A stretch of 64,000 bases of DNA from Paracoccaceae bacterium (lineage in GTDB: Bacteria > Pseudomonadota > Alphaproteobacteria > Rhodobacterales > Rhodobacteraceae), in NCBI GenBank assembly GCA_947504705.1, contig CANNIA010000008.1, positions 58,368-122,367 on the forward strand, given 5' to 3'. Within the stretch, counting starts at the first letter, position 1. Each line of letters starts with the position of its first letter. This document shows, in pieces, positions 29,863-38,135 of the stretch. The notes beneath the pieces are model-generated. The model had not been told where the DNA came from. It saw only the letters and a list, made by a program, of their open reading frames with translations, and searched no databases. Position numbers and translations under genes: made by a program.

Positions 29863-29884
29863 CCAAAATATCCCCGCCGGAGGC
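29863..29884. repeat. Dispersed intergenic repeat, copy 1
   Basis: A 22-base segment ending CCCCGCCGGAGGC recurs inverted at 48685-48707 with one extra A in its A-run. It lies in the 61-base space between two convergent genes. See the second copy for comparison. Confidence 0.55.
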
Positions 29885-29909
29885 TCAGGCCGGGCAGAGC
29901 CGCGCCGCA

Positions 29910-30902
29910 TCAAGCCTCAGCCGCGTTGGTCTTGGCGGCCAACCGCCCACCCGGCCAAAGCCGCAACACCTTCCAGGCGATCACCGGCACAACACCCAAG
30001 GCCGCGAACAGAAGGCCAATCCCCGCCCAGCCCAAGACCCCGCCCTGTATCAGAAACGCCGTCGCCGTTGCCGTCAGCGGAAAGGTGAACGCCCCCCACA
30101 GCGCCGAAAATTCTGAGACTGTGATCCAGCGCAGCCCAAATCCAACCGCGACAAGCATCGCCACCCCGAAGGCCAGAAAGACCAGCGCCAGCACGTCCAG
30201 CCCCAACCCCGTCGCGACACTCGCAAACAATGCCGCAGGGGCCAGATGAATGGCCAGCATCGGCCGCAAGGGCGCAGGCGGGATGCGCTGCATAAGCTGC
30301 TTCGCACTCAGGCCCCAGATTGCCACGGCAACCGGCAAGGTCATATAGAACAGCCCGCGCGCCAACCCGTCTTGACCCAAAGCAATCGCCACTGGCGCGC
30401 CAACGATGAACCCGACAAAGCTCAGATGCCAGCTGGGGTTAACCTCCCGCGCCTCCGTCGGTAACGCCACCAGCACCCGCAAAGTCAACAACGCCAGCAC
30501 CCCATGCGCCAGCAGCGACGCCAGCAACAGCGACATCGCCAGCCGTGGCGAAAACGGCACCAGCAGCATGGCCGAGGCCATCCCCCCCATCGTCCCCGCC
30601 GCCAGGCCCGCGCGTGAGGGCATGACCTTCAGATCCTCAAAGATCACCCCCGGACGGCGGCGCAGCTTCAGCCCATAGGCCAAGACACCAAATGCCCAGA
30701 TCGCCAACGCCACCCCTGACCCCAGATCAGCCACCGCCCGATCCACCCCCAGAAAACCCGACCCAGCTCGTACCGCAATCGCAAGACCGCAAAGGCCCAA
30801 CAAAACCGGAAATATCGCCGGAGGTGTCGTTGCAAAAGCAGCCGCGCGCCGCGGCGGAAATTCGGGCGGCGGATAACGCTTTGGACGTGGTTCTTGCGGC
30901 AT
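29910..30902 (-). CDS. TDT/SLAC1-family membrane transporter-like protein
   Basis: The 330-residue protein carries about ten hydrophobic helices, beginning TTPPAIFPVLLGLCGLAIAV after a proline-rich cytoplasmic N-terminus. The helix spacing and blocks such as NPSWHLSFVGFIVGAPVA fit the tellurite-resistance/dicarboxylate transporter (TDT, SLAC1) superfamily of anion channels. Substrate cannot be predicted. ATG 30902 has an AAGGAGAAGG ribosome site; the frame is open further upstream but without family similarity. Convergent with the amidotransferase gene. Confidence 0.78.
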   Translation of the reverse strand: MPQEPRPKRYPPPEFPPRRAAAFATTPPAIFPVLLGLCGLAIAVRAGSGFLGVDRAVADLGSGVALAIWAFGVLAYGLKLRRRPGVIFEDLKVMPSRAGLAAGTMGGMASAMLLVPFSPRLAMSLLLASLLAHGVLALLTLRVLVALPTEAREVNPSWHLSFVGFIVGAPVAIALGQDGLARGLFYMTLPVAVAIWGLSAKQLMQRIPPAPLRPMLAIHLAPAALFASVATGLGLDVLALVFLAFGVAMLVAVGFGLRWITVSEFSALWGAFTFPLTATATAFLIQGGVLGWAGIGLLFAALGVVPVIAWKVLRLWPGGRLAAKTNAAEA

Positions 30903-31007
30903 GACCTTCTCCTTGGGCTCTTGCGGCACGTCGGAAGCCGCGCCAAATTCGTTAAGAATTACTGAACGCCCACGTCCAAGTCCTTGATCTTGCTCAAAGC
31001 GCAAATC

Positions 31008-31024
31008 CTGTCCACCGTGGACAG
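31008..31024. repeat. 17-base palindrome after dioxygenase gene
   Basis: CTGTCCACCGTGGACAG is the exact inverse copy of the palindrome at 2390-2406. It begins one base past the stop of the phytanoyl-CoA dioxygenase gene. Confidence 0.6.
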
Positions 31025-31025
31025 A

Positions 31026-31823
31026 TCAGGCCCCGGACTTCGGCCAAAGCATCGGGAACCAATCCTCCCGCATCCGCTGCCCCGCCTCCATCCCATGCCC
31101 CGGGAAGGGCGGCGAGGTTGGCCCCGGACGCTCCACATACCGGGCATCATCGCCGACCAGCCGCAACGAAAACGCCCGCCTCCGGTTGGTCGTCGTGTTC
31201 CCCCGCGCCCCGTGCAGGGTGCGGAAATTGAAGGCGACCGCATCGCCGGGTTCCATCTCCCACTCCATGATCCGCATCCCCTCTGCCTCGGGGTCGGGGA
31301 CGGGCATGTAGTCATCCTTGCCCGGATAGAAGTTCGTCTCCGACATCCACCGCGTCGGCAGCACATCCTTTTCCCAAAGATGCGACCCCGCCACACAGCG
31401 AAGCGCCGCCTCTTTCACCGGGTCCAGCGGTGACCAGAAGCTGACCGTCTGCCGCCCCTCGACGAAATAGTAAGGCCCATCCGTATGCCAGGGGGTGGGC
31501 TTCGTTGTGCCCGGCTCCTTGACCAGCACGTGGTCATGGAACATCTGCACCGTATCCGACTGCATCAGCTTGGCCGCAACCTCGGCGACCGGGGATTGCC
31601 GGATCACCGCGCCGAATTCGGGAACCTTGGTCCAGTTGCAATAGTCGTCGAAGAAATACCCCGGTTCCCCCGGCTTCAAGGTCGCCATCTGGTGCGTCGG
31701 GTGCGCCATGTTCCGCGCGATACCCGCCCGGAGTATCTCGACCCAGTCGGCCCAAAGCCCCTTGACCAGCACCACCCCGTCGCGCTGATAGGTTGCGATC
31801 ATCTCATCCGTGACTGTGACCAT
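31026..31823 (-). CDS. Phytanoyl-CoA dioxygenase family protein
   Basis: The 265-residue Fe(II)/2-oxoglutarate oxygenase has the iron-binding His-x-Asp in WHTDGPYYF, the distal His in FRTLHGARGN and the following Arg cluster expected to bind 2-oxoglutarate. The N-terminal TYQRDGVVLVKGLW is the standard start of the PhyH fold. The substrate is unknown; bacterial members hydroxylate varied small molecules including ectoine. Start ATG 31823 (MVTVTDE) chosen over 31844. It is flanked by a palindromic repeat at the 3' end. Confidence 0.88.
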   Translation of the reverse strand: MVTVTDEMIATYQRDGVVLVKGLWADWVEILRAGIARNMAHPTHQMATLKPGEPGYFFDDYCNWTKVPEFGAVIRQSPVAEVAAKLMQSDTVQMFHDHVLVKEPGTTKPTPWHTDGPYYFVEGRQTVSFWSPLDPVKEAALRCVAGSHLWEKDVLPTRWMSETNFYPGKDDYMPVPDPEAEGMRIMEWEMEPGDAVAFNFRTLHGARGNTTTNRRRAFSLRLVGDDARYVERPGPTSPPFPGHGMEAGQRMREDWFPMLWPKSGA

Positions 31824-31988
31824 GATATCCCCCGTTTGCCGCACCCTGCCCCTTGGCGGCAGTCAGGGCAAGACCGTCACTGTCGCAGCCTTTGAATCCG
31901 ATTTCGACGCAGGTCCTACTAGCGAAACATGGACAATCCCCTTATGACCCCTTCAGCCCACTTAGTTCGTGGCGTTCTGGAGGACCCG

Positions 31989-32963
31989 ATGAGCCTTGTC
32001 ATCCTTGCCGACATCGGCGGCACCAACACCCGCGTCGCCCTTGCTGAAGGGACGGCCTTGCAAGTCGACTCGATTCGCCGGTTTTCCAATGCCGACTACC
32101 AGTCGCGCGGTCAGGATATCGCGCAGGTCCTGCGGGATTATCTGGATCAGACCGGGGCCAAGGTTTCCGGCGTCTGTGTGGCCGCTGCCGGACCGGTGCA
32201 GGACGGCGTGGCCACAATGACCAACCTTGCCTGGGTGATGGACGGCGACAAGCTGATCCGCGCCACCGGGGCGTCGCGTGTGGCGATCCTGAACGATCTG
32301 CAGGCCCAAGGCCAAGCGCTTGGCCATATCCCGGAAGCAAACCTGCGCCTGGTAATGGAGGGGCCGATCCGCAAGGGTGGATCGATGTTGGTGGTCGGGC
32401 TTGGAACCGGGGTCAATGCCGCCCCCGCGCATCCGGGGAAGTCGGGCCTTCTGGTGCCGCCGTCGGAGTGCGGCCATGTCAACATGCCGGTCCGCACGGA
32501 TGAAGATTTCCGTCTGCTTCGTTTTATGGAGGCGCGGCTGGCCGCAGCCGGCGACGCCCCGCATGCCGGGGTCGAGGAATTGCTGGCCGGTCGCGGCCTG
32601 GCCAATTTGTACGCCTTTGCCGCATCTGAAGCCGGGGCGCCGGCTCTTCCAAGCTCTGCGGAAGTTCTGACCGCCCTGGCTAGCGAAGACCCGGTCGCCT
32701 TTCACGCCGCAAGGATTTACATTCACATCCTCGGCCAAATGCTTGCAGATCAAGCATTAATTCACTTGCCCTATGGCGGCATCTACTTGATCGGCGGCAT
32801 GTCCCGCGCCATGACTCCGCATTTCGCGCGGTTCGGGCTGGAAGCATCCTTCCGCGAGGCGCGGCGGGTTGATCTTCTGCAAACCGAGTTCTCGGTGACG
32901 GTGGTAGAAGACGACTACGCCGCCCTGATTGGCTGTGCAGTTTACCTGCAGAATGTAGCGTAA
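31989..32963 (+). CDS. glk: Glucokinase
   Basis: The 324-residue cytoplasmic enzyme phosphorylates glucose with ATP. It opens with the phosphate-1 motif LADIGGTNTRVAL and contains ILNDLQAQG with the catalytic Asp, LVVGLGTGVNAA, the sugar-binding PSECGHVNM, and the C-terminal IYLIGGMSRAM. This is the Glk (PF02685-type) rather than ROK-type glucokinase. ATG 31989 has GGAGG seven bases upstream; the longer frame from 31929 is unlikely to be used. Confidence 0.93.
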   Translation: MSLVILADIGGTNTRVALAEGTALQVDSIRRFSNADYQSRGQDIAQVLRDYLDQTGAKVSGVCVAAAGPVQDGVATMTNLAWVMDGDKLIRATGASRVAILNDLQAQGQALGHIPEANLRLVMEGPIRKGGSMLVVGLGTGVNAAPAHPGKSGLLVPPSECGHVNMPVRTDEDFRLLRFMEARLAAAGDAPHAGVEELLAGRGLANLYAFAASEAGAPALPSSAEVLTALASEDPVAFHAARIYIHILGQMLADQALIHLPYGGIYLIGGMSRAMTPHFARFGLEASFREARRVDLLQTEFSVTVVEDDYAALIGCAVYLQNVA

Positions 32964-32993
32964 AGCACTGTTTCACAACGGCTAAGCGGGCCT

Positions 32994-33656
32994 TCAGAGA
33001 CCAAGTTTCTCTTTCAGGAATTGCAGCGTCACGCCCAGGCCGTCGGGTGCGATGCCATGCGCGGTCCCTTTCATGACATGGGCAAAGGTCGGAAAACCCG
33101 CCTTGATGAGCGCATCCCCGGCAATCTCCATGCTCTCAAACGGCACCACCGGATCCTGATCGCCATGAACCAGCAGGATCGGCGGTTTCACAACCGCCCC
33201 GGCCGTCAAAGCCTCGGGCCGCAACAGCCGACCAGAAATCGCCACAACGCCAGCAATCGGGGCCGGGCGGAGGGGGGCGACATGCAGGCTCATCATCGCG
33301 CCCTGACTGAAGCCAACCAGCGCCAGTCGGTCCGAGGTCAGCCCTTCCTTGACCAAACGCGCATCCAGAAACGCGTTCAGATCGGCGGACGAGGCGTCAA
33401 TCCCGGCATCCGCTTCAGCTTGGGAAGAGCCATCCATCCGGGGAATCGGGAACCACTGAAAGCCAAAGCCCCCACCCCGGCAAGGTTCGGGCGCATCGGG
33501 AGCAAGGAAAACCGCGCCCGGCAGATGCGGTGCCAGCACATCAGACAGACCCAGAAGATCCGCCCCGTCCGCGCCATAACCGTGCAGGAAGACAACCAGC
33601 GCCTTGGCTTGACCCTTTTCCGCGCCCTTCCGGCCAAAGTGCAGTTCCCGCATCAC
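32994..33656 (-). CDS. Phospholipase/carboxylesterase family hydrolase
   Basis: The 220-residue alpha/beta hydrolase has the nucleophile elbow GFSQGAM, the N-terminal LVVFLHGYGADG oxyanion region, acid DQDPVVPF and the C-terminal His in GTAHGIAPDG. This is the family of small carboxylesterases and lysophospholipases (YpfH/EstB-like). It has no signal peptide. Its start overlaps the stop of the DNA glycosylase gene by 4 bases, a pairing that may be no more than compaction. Confidence 0.88.
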   Translation of the reverse strand: MMRELHFGRKGAEKGQAKALVVFLHGYGADGADLLGLSDVLAPHLPGAVFLAPDAPEPCRGGGFGFQWFPIPRMDGSSQAEADAGIDASSADLNAFLDARLVKEGLTSDRLALVGFSQGAMMSLHVAPLRPAPIAGVVAISGRLLRPEALTAGAVVKPPILLVHGDQDPVVPFESMEIAGDALIKAGFPTFAHVMKGTAHGIAPDGLGVTLQFLKEKLGL

Positions 33657-34282
33657 ATGATCCCTTCGCGTGCCTTCGCGACCCGGTAATAGGCCCAGAG
33701 AATGCGCGCTGCAACCGACCGCCAGGGCGACCAGGCCCCGGCCATCGCACGCAAGGTCTTGTCAGTCGGTCGCGTCTGCAAACCGAACAGCATCCGTGCG
33801 GCCTCTTGCAAGGCCAGATCGCCGGGGGCAAAGACATCAGCGCGCCCCAGCGCGAACATTGCGTAGATTTCTGCCGTCCAGACCCCGATCCCCGGCACCG
33901 CAACCAAGGTCTTCACGACTTCCGCATCAGAAAGTCCGCGCAAGTCTTGGAATTCAATGCCAGCCTGCGCCAGCGCCCGCCCATAGCGCGCCTTTTGCCG
34001 CGAGAGGCCCGCTGCACGCAGATCCTCATCCGTCGCCGACGCCATCACCACCTGATCGGTCAGCCCCGCCCCTTCCAGTCGAGCCCAGATCGCCCTGGCC
34101 GAAGCGACAGAAACCTGCTGCCCGACAATCGCCCGCAGAAGGGCGGCAAATCCGTCCTCCTCGCGCCGCAGCGGCAAGGGGCCAACCTCGCCCAAGGCGC
34201 GCGCGAACAAGGGTTCGGCCCGGCCCAGCCAGTCCGCCCCTTCGGCCACGCAGTCCAGCGTCTGAATGATCCGTCCCACCAT
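33653..34282 (-). CDS. alkA: DNA-3-methyladenine glycosylase II
   Basis: The 209-residue HhH-GPD enzyme removes alkylated bases in base-excision repair. It shows LLRAIVGQQVSVASARAIW, the helix-hairpin-helix VPGIGVWTAEIYAMFALGR and the catalytic Asp in VFAPGDLALQEA. It lacks the N-terminal AlkA domain of E. coli, as in many shorter bacterial MAG proteins. ATG 34282 (MVGRIIQ) was chosen; the open frame reaches 34438 with residues unlike the family. It is coupled to the esterase gene and divergent from an MFS gene. Confidence 0.88.
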   Translation of the reverse strand: MVGRIIQTLDCVAEGADWLGRAEPLFARALGEVGPLPLRREEDGFAALLRAIVGQQVSVASARAIWARLEGAGLTDQVVMASATDEDLRAAGLSRQKARYGRALAQAGIEFQDLRGLSDAEVVKTLVAVPGIGVWTAEIYAMFALGRADVFAPGDLALQEAARMLFGLQTRPTDKTLRAMAGAWSPWRSVAARILWAYYRVAKAREGIM

Positions 34283-34366
34283 GCGCCATCTTTGCGCGAA
34301 GACGCCCACCGCTGGCAACCCGTTTTGCCTCTTGCCCCGGCCAGCCCGGCCTCTTACCCATGCACC

Positions 34367-35572
34367 ATGAGCCATGATCAGATCGCCCGCCGCAACGTCT
34401 ATGTCCTCGTCGCTGCCCAGGCAGTGCTTGGCGCACAACTGCCGATGATCTTCACGATTGCCGGGCTGGCAGGGTCAAACCTTGCCCCCAACAAATGCTG
34501 GGCCACGCTGCCCATCACGATGATGGTGATCGGCTCCATGCTGACGGCCACGCCGCTTTCGGCCCTCATGCAGCGTTTCGGCCGCCGCGCCGGGTTCTTC
34601 TTCGGTGCCGCAGGGGGCGCTACAGGGGCCGCCATTGGCGCCTATGGCCTGTCAACCGGCAGCTTCCTTGTGTTCTGCATCGGCGCATTGTGTTCCGGTA
34701 TCTACATGTCCGCAAACGGATTTTACCGCTTTGCCGCCGTGGACACCGCGTCGGAATCCTTCCGACCCAAGGCCATCAGCTGGGTCATGGCGGGTGGGCT
34801 TCTCTCCGCCGTTGGCGGCCCCCTGCTGGTGAATGCGACCAACGACGCGATGGCTGTCAGCTTTCTGGGGACGTACCTTGCCGTGATCGTTCTGAACGTT
34901 GTGGGGTCGTTTCTCTTTCTAGCGCTCGACATCCCGAAGCCAAAGCCCCCGACCGCAGGCAGCCCGCTTGGTCGCAGCCGGGCCCAGCTTCTGCGCACTC
35001 CTACGATCCTTGTCGCGATGATCTGCGCCACTGTGTCCTATGCGCTGATGAACCTTGTCATGACCTCATCGCCCCTGGCCGTGGTCGGCTGCGGTTTCGA
35101 CAAGGACTATGCGTCTTATGTCGTGATGTCGCATGTCCTTGCCATGTATGCGCCAAGCTTTTTCACCGGCCACCTGATCGCCCGCTTTGGGGCCGAGAAG
35201 ATCATCGCCATCGGCCTGACCATCCTTGCCGGTGCAGGCGCAGTGGCCATTTCGGGCTTCGATCTGACCAATTTCTTTGCTGCCCTGATGCTTCTGGGCC
35301 TTGGCTGGAACTTCGGCTTCATCGGCGCCACCACAATGCTGACCGCCGCTCAACGGCCGGAAGAACGGGGCCGTCTGCAAGGCCTGAACGACCTTGTGGT
35401 CTTCGGTGGCGTGACAATGGCCAGCTTCTCTTCAGGCGGTTTGATGAACTGCGCCGGTGGCTCGGTCCATGCAGGATGGCAGATGGTGAACCTTGCCATG
35501 CTGCCCTTCCTCGTCCTCGCCGGGGGGGCGCTGGTGTGGCTTTGGCTGCGGCCGGATCAGGGCCGATCCTGA
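34367..35572 (+). CDS. MFS transporter
   Basis: The 401-residue inner-membrane protein has about twelve hydrophobic helices, with the loop 2-3 motif LSALMQRFGRRAGFF after the second. The substrate is not evident; the layout resembles YfcJ/YbjJ-like transporters with CWATLPITMMVIG in the second helix. ATG 34367 (MSHDQIA) was picked over the much longer open frame from 33530, which is antisense shadow of the glycosylase and esterase genes. It is divergent from alkA. Confidence 0.85.
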   Translation: MSHDQIARRNVYVLVAAQAVLGAQLPMIFTIAGLAGSNLAPNKCWATLPITMMVIGSMLTATPLSALMQRFGRRAGFFFGAAGGATGAAIGAYGLSTGSFLVFCIGALCSGIYMSANGFYRFAAVDTASESFRPKAISWVMAGGLLSAVGGPLLVNATNDAMAVSFLGTYLAVIVLNVVGSFLFLALDIPKPKPPTAGSPLGRSRAQLLRTPTILVAMICATVSYALMNLVMTSSPLAVVGCGFDKDYASYVVMSHVLAMYAPSFFTGHLIARFGAEKIIAIGLTILAGAGAVAISGFDLTNFFAALMLLGLGWNFGFIGATTMLTAAQRPEERGRLQGLNDLVVFGGVTMASFSSGGLMNCAGGSVHAGWQMVNLAMLPFLVLAGGALVWLWLRPDQGRS

Positions 35573-35597
35573 CTGAAGGGCGGCGTTCGCCCTCTGG

Positions 35598-36350
35598 TTA
35601 CCACCGCCCGGTCATTGACTGCTGCAAAAGACGCCACCGCATGCCAAACTCTGACAGACCGGGCGCGATCTGACCGGCAGCGACCTGCCGCAACAGCGCC
35701 TCCGTCTGCCATCCCGCCAGAAGCGCCGGGGCTACCTGCCGCGATATTGCTTTGCGCGCCTTACGGGCCAGCGTCAGCTTTTCAAGCCCAAGCCGCGCCA
35801 GTTGTTGGGCCGTGACCCCCACTGGCAAGGGCTGCCGCCCGCGCGCCTGCAAATCCGGCACCGCCCGCAAAAAGTTCGCTGCCGCTGTAGCCCAGCCAAA
35901 GGCCCGGATTGCCGCTTCCGCCTCGTCCCCCGCACCCAGCACCCGCGCGGCAAGCCACATCAGCCCTGCCCCGGTGTCGTCCAGATAGGCGTGCAGATCA
36001 CCTTCCCCGGCATGCGGTTCGCGGTGCACATCCCACCTGCGCGCGGCAATCAGGGCATCCAGCACGTCGATGGGCAGCGAATGACTGCGGATCAGCTCAT
36101 GCAGCGGTCCGGCCACCTCATGCGCCCGCGCCGCACCCGAGGCAGCGTTCTCCACCACATCCCGCCACCACTGCAGCCGCATCTCGGCGATCAATGCTTC
36201 CTGCGTGACCCAGGGCGCGCGGGCAACTTCAAGGTTGAAGGCATAAAGCGGGAAAAGCCGCGCCCTGGCGGCGGGCGGGGCCGCGATCACGGCCAGAAAC
36301 CGGTCCGGATCGCCACGTTGGACCAGTTCGGCACAGGCTTCGATGGTCAC
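35598..36350 (-). CDS. Squalene/phytoene synthase family protein (NDUFAF6-like)
   Basis: The 250-residue protein matches the all-helical squalene/phytoene synthase fold, with LYAFNLEVARAPW and LRLQWWRDVV-like segment RLQWWRDVVENA and YLDDTGAGLMWLAARVLG. The aspartate-rich DxxxD motifs needed for prenyl-diphosphate chemistry are not seen as a clean pair. This fits the non-catalytic branch related to the complex I assembly factor NDUFAF6 rather than a terpene enzyme. Its start overlaps the cimA stop by 4 bases. Confidence 0.75.
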   Translation of the reverse strand: MTIEACAELVQRGDPDRFLAVIAAPPAARARLFPLYAFNLEVARAPWVTQEALIAEMRLQWWRDVVENAASGAARAHEVAGPLHELIRSHSLPIDVLDALIAARRWDVHREPHAGEGDLHAYLDDTGAGLMWLAARVLGAGDEAEAAIRAFGWATAAANFLRAVPDLQARGRQPLPVGVTAQQLARLGLEKLTLARKARKAISRQVAPALLAGWQTEALLRQVAAGQIAPGLSEFGMRWRLLQQSMTGRW

Positions 36351-37969
36351 TTCGGAGTTCCGATGTCACGGATCAACTTCCACTGGATTGCGTCGAGCAG
36401 GGCCTCGAACGAGGCATCGACAATGTTGGCACTGACACCGACGGTCGACCAGCGGCGGCCGTGGGCGTCCTCGCTGTCGATGATGACCCGCGTCACGGCT
36501 TCGGTGCCGCCATTGGTGATCCGCACCTTGAAATCGACCAGCCGCATGTCGTCGATACAGGCCTGATAGGGTCCAAGGTCCTTGGCCAGCGCCTTGGAAA
36601 GCGCGTTGACAGGACCTCGGTCGCCGCCCGCTTCGTCCATGCTGTCAGAGACCGACATCATCTTCTGCTCGCCCACCTTCACGACGACAACCGCCTCCGA
36701 AAGGCTGATCATCTTGTCGTACTTGTTCTTCCGCCGCTCCACCGTGACCCGGTAGCGCTTGACCTCGAAGAACTCAGGGCAAAGCCCGAGTTCGCGCCGT
36801 GCGACCAGTTCGAACGAAGCCTGCGCGCCATCATAGGCATAACCCTGATCCTCGCGCTGCTTGACCAGTTCGATGATCCTACCAAGGCGGGGGTCTTTCG
36901 GATCGACCGTGATACCCGCCGCCTCCAAACGCGCCCGCAGGTTCGACTGGCCGGCCTGGTTCGACATCGGGATCACCCGTTCATTGCCGATCAGGCTTGG
37001 GTCGACATGTTCGTAAGTCGTGGGGTCCTTCAGGATCGCGCTGGCATGGAGCCCCGACTTGTGGGCAAAGGCCGAGGCCCCGACATAAGGAGCCGAGCGA
37101 AGTGGAACCCGGTTCAGGATGTCGTCCAGCATCCGGCTGATCTTCAGAAGCCCCGCAAGGGCGTCGCGGCTGACGCCGGTGTCAAAACGGCTGGTGTAGG
37201 GTTCCTTGAGCAGGAGTGTCGGGATCAGCGTCGTCAGGTTCGCATTGCCGCAGCGTTCGCCAAGGCCGTTCAGCGTGCCCTGGATCTGCCGCGCCCCGGC
37301 ATCGACCGCTGCCAGCGAGTTCGCGACGGCGTTGCCGGTATCGTCGTGACAATGGATGCCGAGCCGGTCGCCGGGGATGCCTGCGGCGATGACTTCAGCC
37401 GTCACGCGGCCGACTTCAGAGGGCAGCGTGCCGCCGTTGGTGTCGCAGAGGACGATCCATCTTGCGCCCGCGTCGAGGGCAGCTTTCAGGCAGGAGAGGG
37501 CGTAGCCGGGGTTCGCCCGGTAGCCATCGAAGAAATGCTCGGCGTCGAACAGGGGTTCGCGACCTTTCGCGACGAGGTGGCGGATCGAAGAGGCGATGGC
37601 CTCGCGGTTCTCGTCGAGGGTCACGTTGAGGGCGGTGGTGACGTGGAAGTCGTGGGTCTTGCCGACCAGGCAGACGGCGGGGGTTCCGGCGTTCAGGACA
37701 GCGGCGAGGGTGTCGTCATTCTCGGCCGAGCGGCCCACGCGGCGGGTCATGCCGAAGGCGGTGAGGGTGGCTTTTGTGGTGGGGGGAGCGGCGAAGAAGT
37801 CGCTGTCGGTCGGGTTGGCGCCGGGCCAGCCGCCCTCGATATAATCGACGCCGAGGCTGTCGAGGGCCCGGGCGATCAGGACCTTCTCGGCGGTCGAGAA
37901 CTGGACGCCCTGGGTTTGCTGGCCGTCGCGCAGGGTGGTGTCGAAGAGGAAAAGGCGGGTCCGGGTCAT
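36347..37969 (-). CDS. cimA: (R)-citramalate synthase
   Basis: CimA condenses acetyl-CoA and pyruvate to citramalate, a route to 2-oxobutyrate and isoleucine or part of acetate assimilation. The 540-residue protein has the DRE-TIM opening FLFDTTLRDGQQTQGV, metal-binding HCHDDTGNAVANS, the loop GTLNGLGERCGNANL and a C-terminal regulatory LeuA-dimer domain. The sequence resembles the 2-isopropylmalate-synthase-like CimA group. ATG 37969 (MTRTRLF) is preferred; an upstream ATG at 38023 adds 18 residues. The stop overlaps the phytoene-synthase-like gene. Confidence 0.92.
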   Translation of the reverse strand: MTRTRLFLFDTTLRDGQQTQGVQFSTAEKVLIARALDSLGVDYIEGGWPGANPTDSDFFAAPPTTKATLTAFGMTRRVGRSAENDDTLAAVLNAGTPAVCLVGKTHDFHVTTALNVTLDENREAIASSIRHLVAKGREPLFDAEHFFDGYRANPGYALSCLKAALDAGARWIVLCDTNGGTLPSEVGRVTAEVIAAGIPGDRLGIHCHDDTGNAVANSLAAVDAGARQIQGTLNGLGERCGNANLTTLIPTLLLKEPYTSRFDTGVSRDALAGLLKISRMLDDILNRVPLRSAPYVGASAFAHKSGLHASAILKDPTTYEHVDPSLIGNERVIPMSNQAGQSNLRARLEAAGITVDPKDPRLGRIIELVKQREDQGYAYDGAQASFELVARRELGLCPEFFEVKRYRVTVERRKNKYDKMISLSEAVVVVKVGEQKMMSVSDSMDEAGGDRGPVNALSKALAKDLGPYQACIDDMRLVDFKVRITNGGTEAVTRVIIDSEDAHGRRWSTVGVSANIVDASFEALLDAIQWKLIRDIGTPK

Positions 37970-38069
37970 GGGTTTGTCCACGCGGGACAGAAATTCGGGG
38001 TAAGCGATTTCAATGGCTTGCACGTGGGCGTTAGGGTGGTGTTAACGATTGGGTTAGCTGACGCGGTCC

Positions 38070-38116
38070 AAAATCCTTGAGTAAGGATTTTGCCAAATTT
38101 CTTACTTAAGAAATTT
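38070..38116. repeat. Two adjacent AT-rich perfect hairpins
   Basis: Two perfect 9-base-pair stems with 4-base loops stand three bases apart: AAAATCCTT/AAGGATTTT (38070-38091) and AAATTTCTT/AAGAAATTT (38095-38116). They lie between the cysS end and the cimA start, both on the minus strand. They may end cysS transcription; similar short AT-rich palindromes are, as I recall, scattered in Rhodobacteraceae genomes. Confidence 0.6.
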
Positions 38117-38135
38117 GTTTGCGGGGTGCTGGGGG

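Noticed and set aside
33530..34366. N-terminal extension of the MFS gene
   Set aside because: The open frame starts inside the esterase and DNA-glycosylase genes on the opposite strand; MFS similarity begins at ATG 34367.
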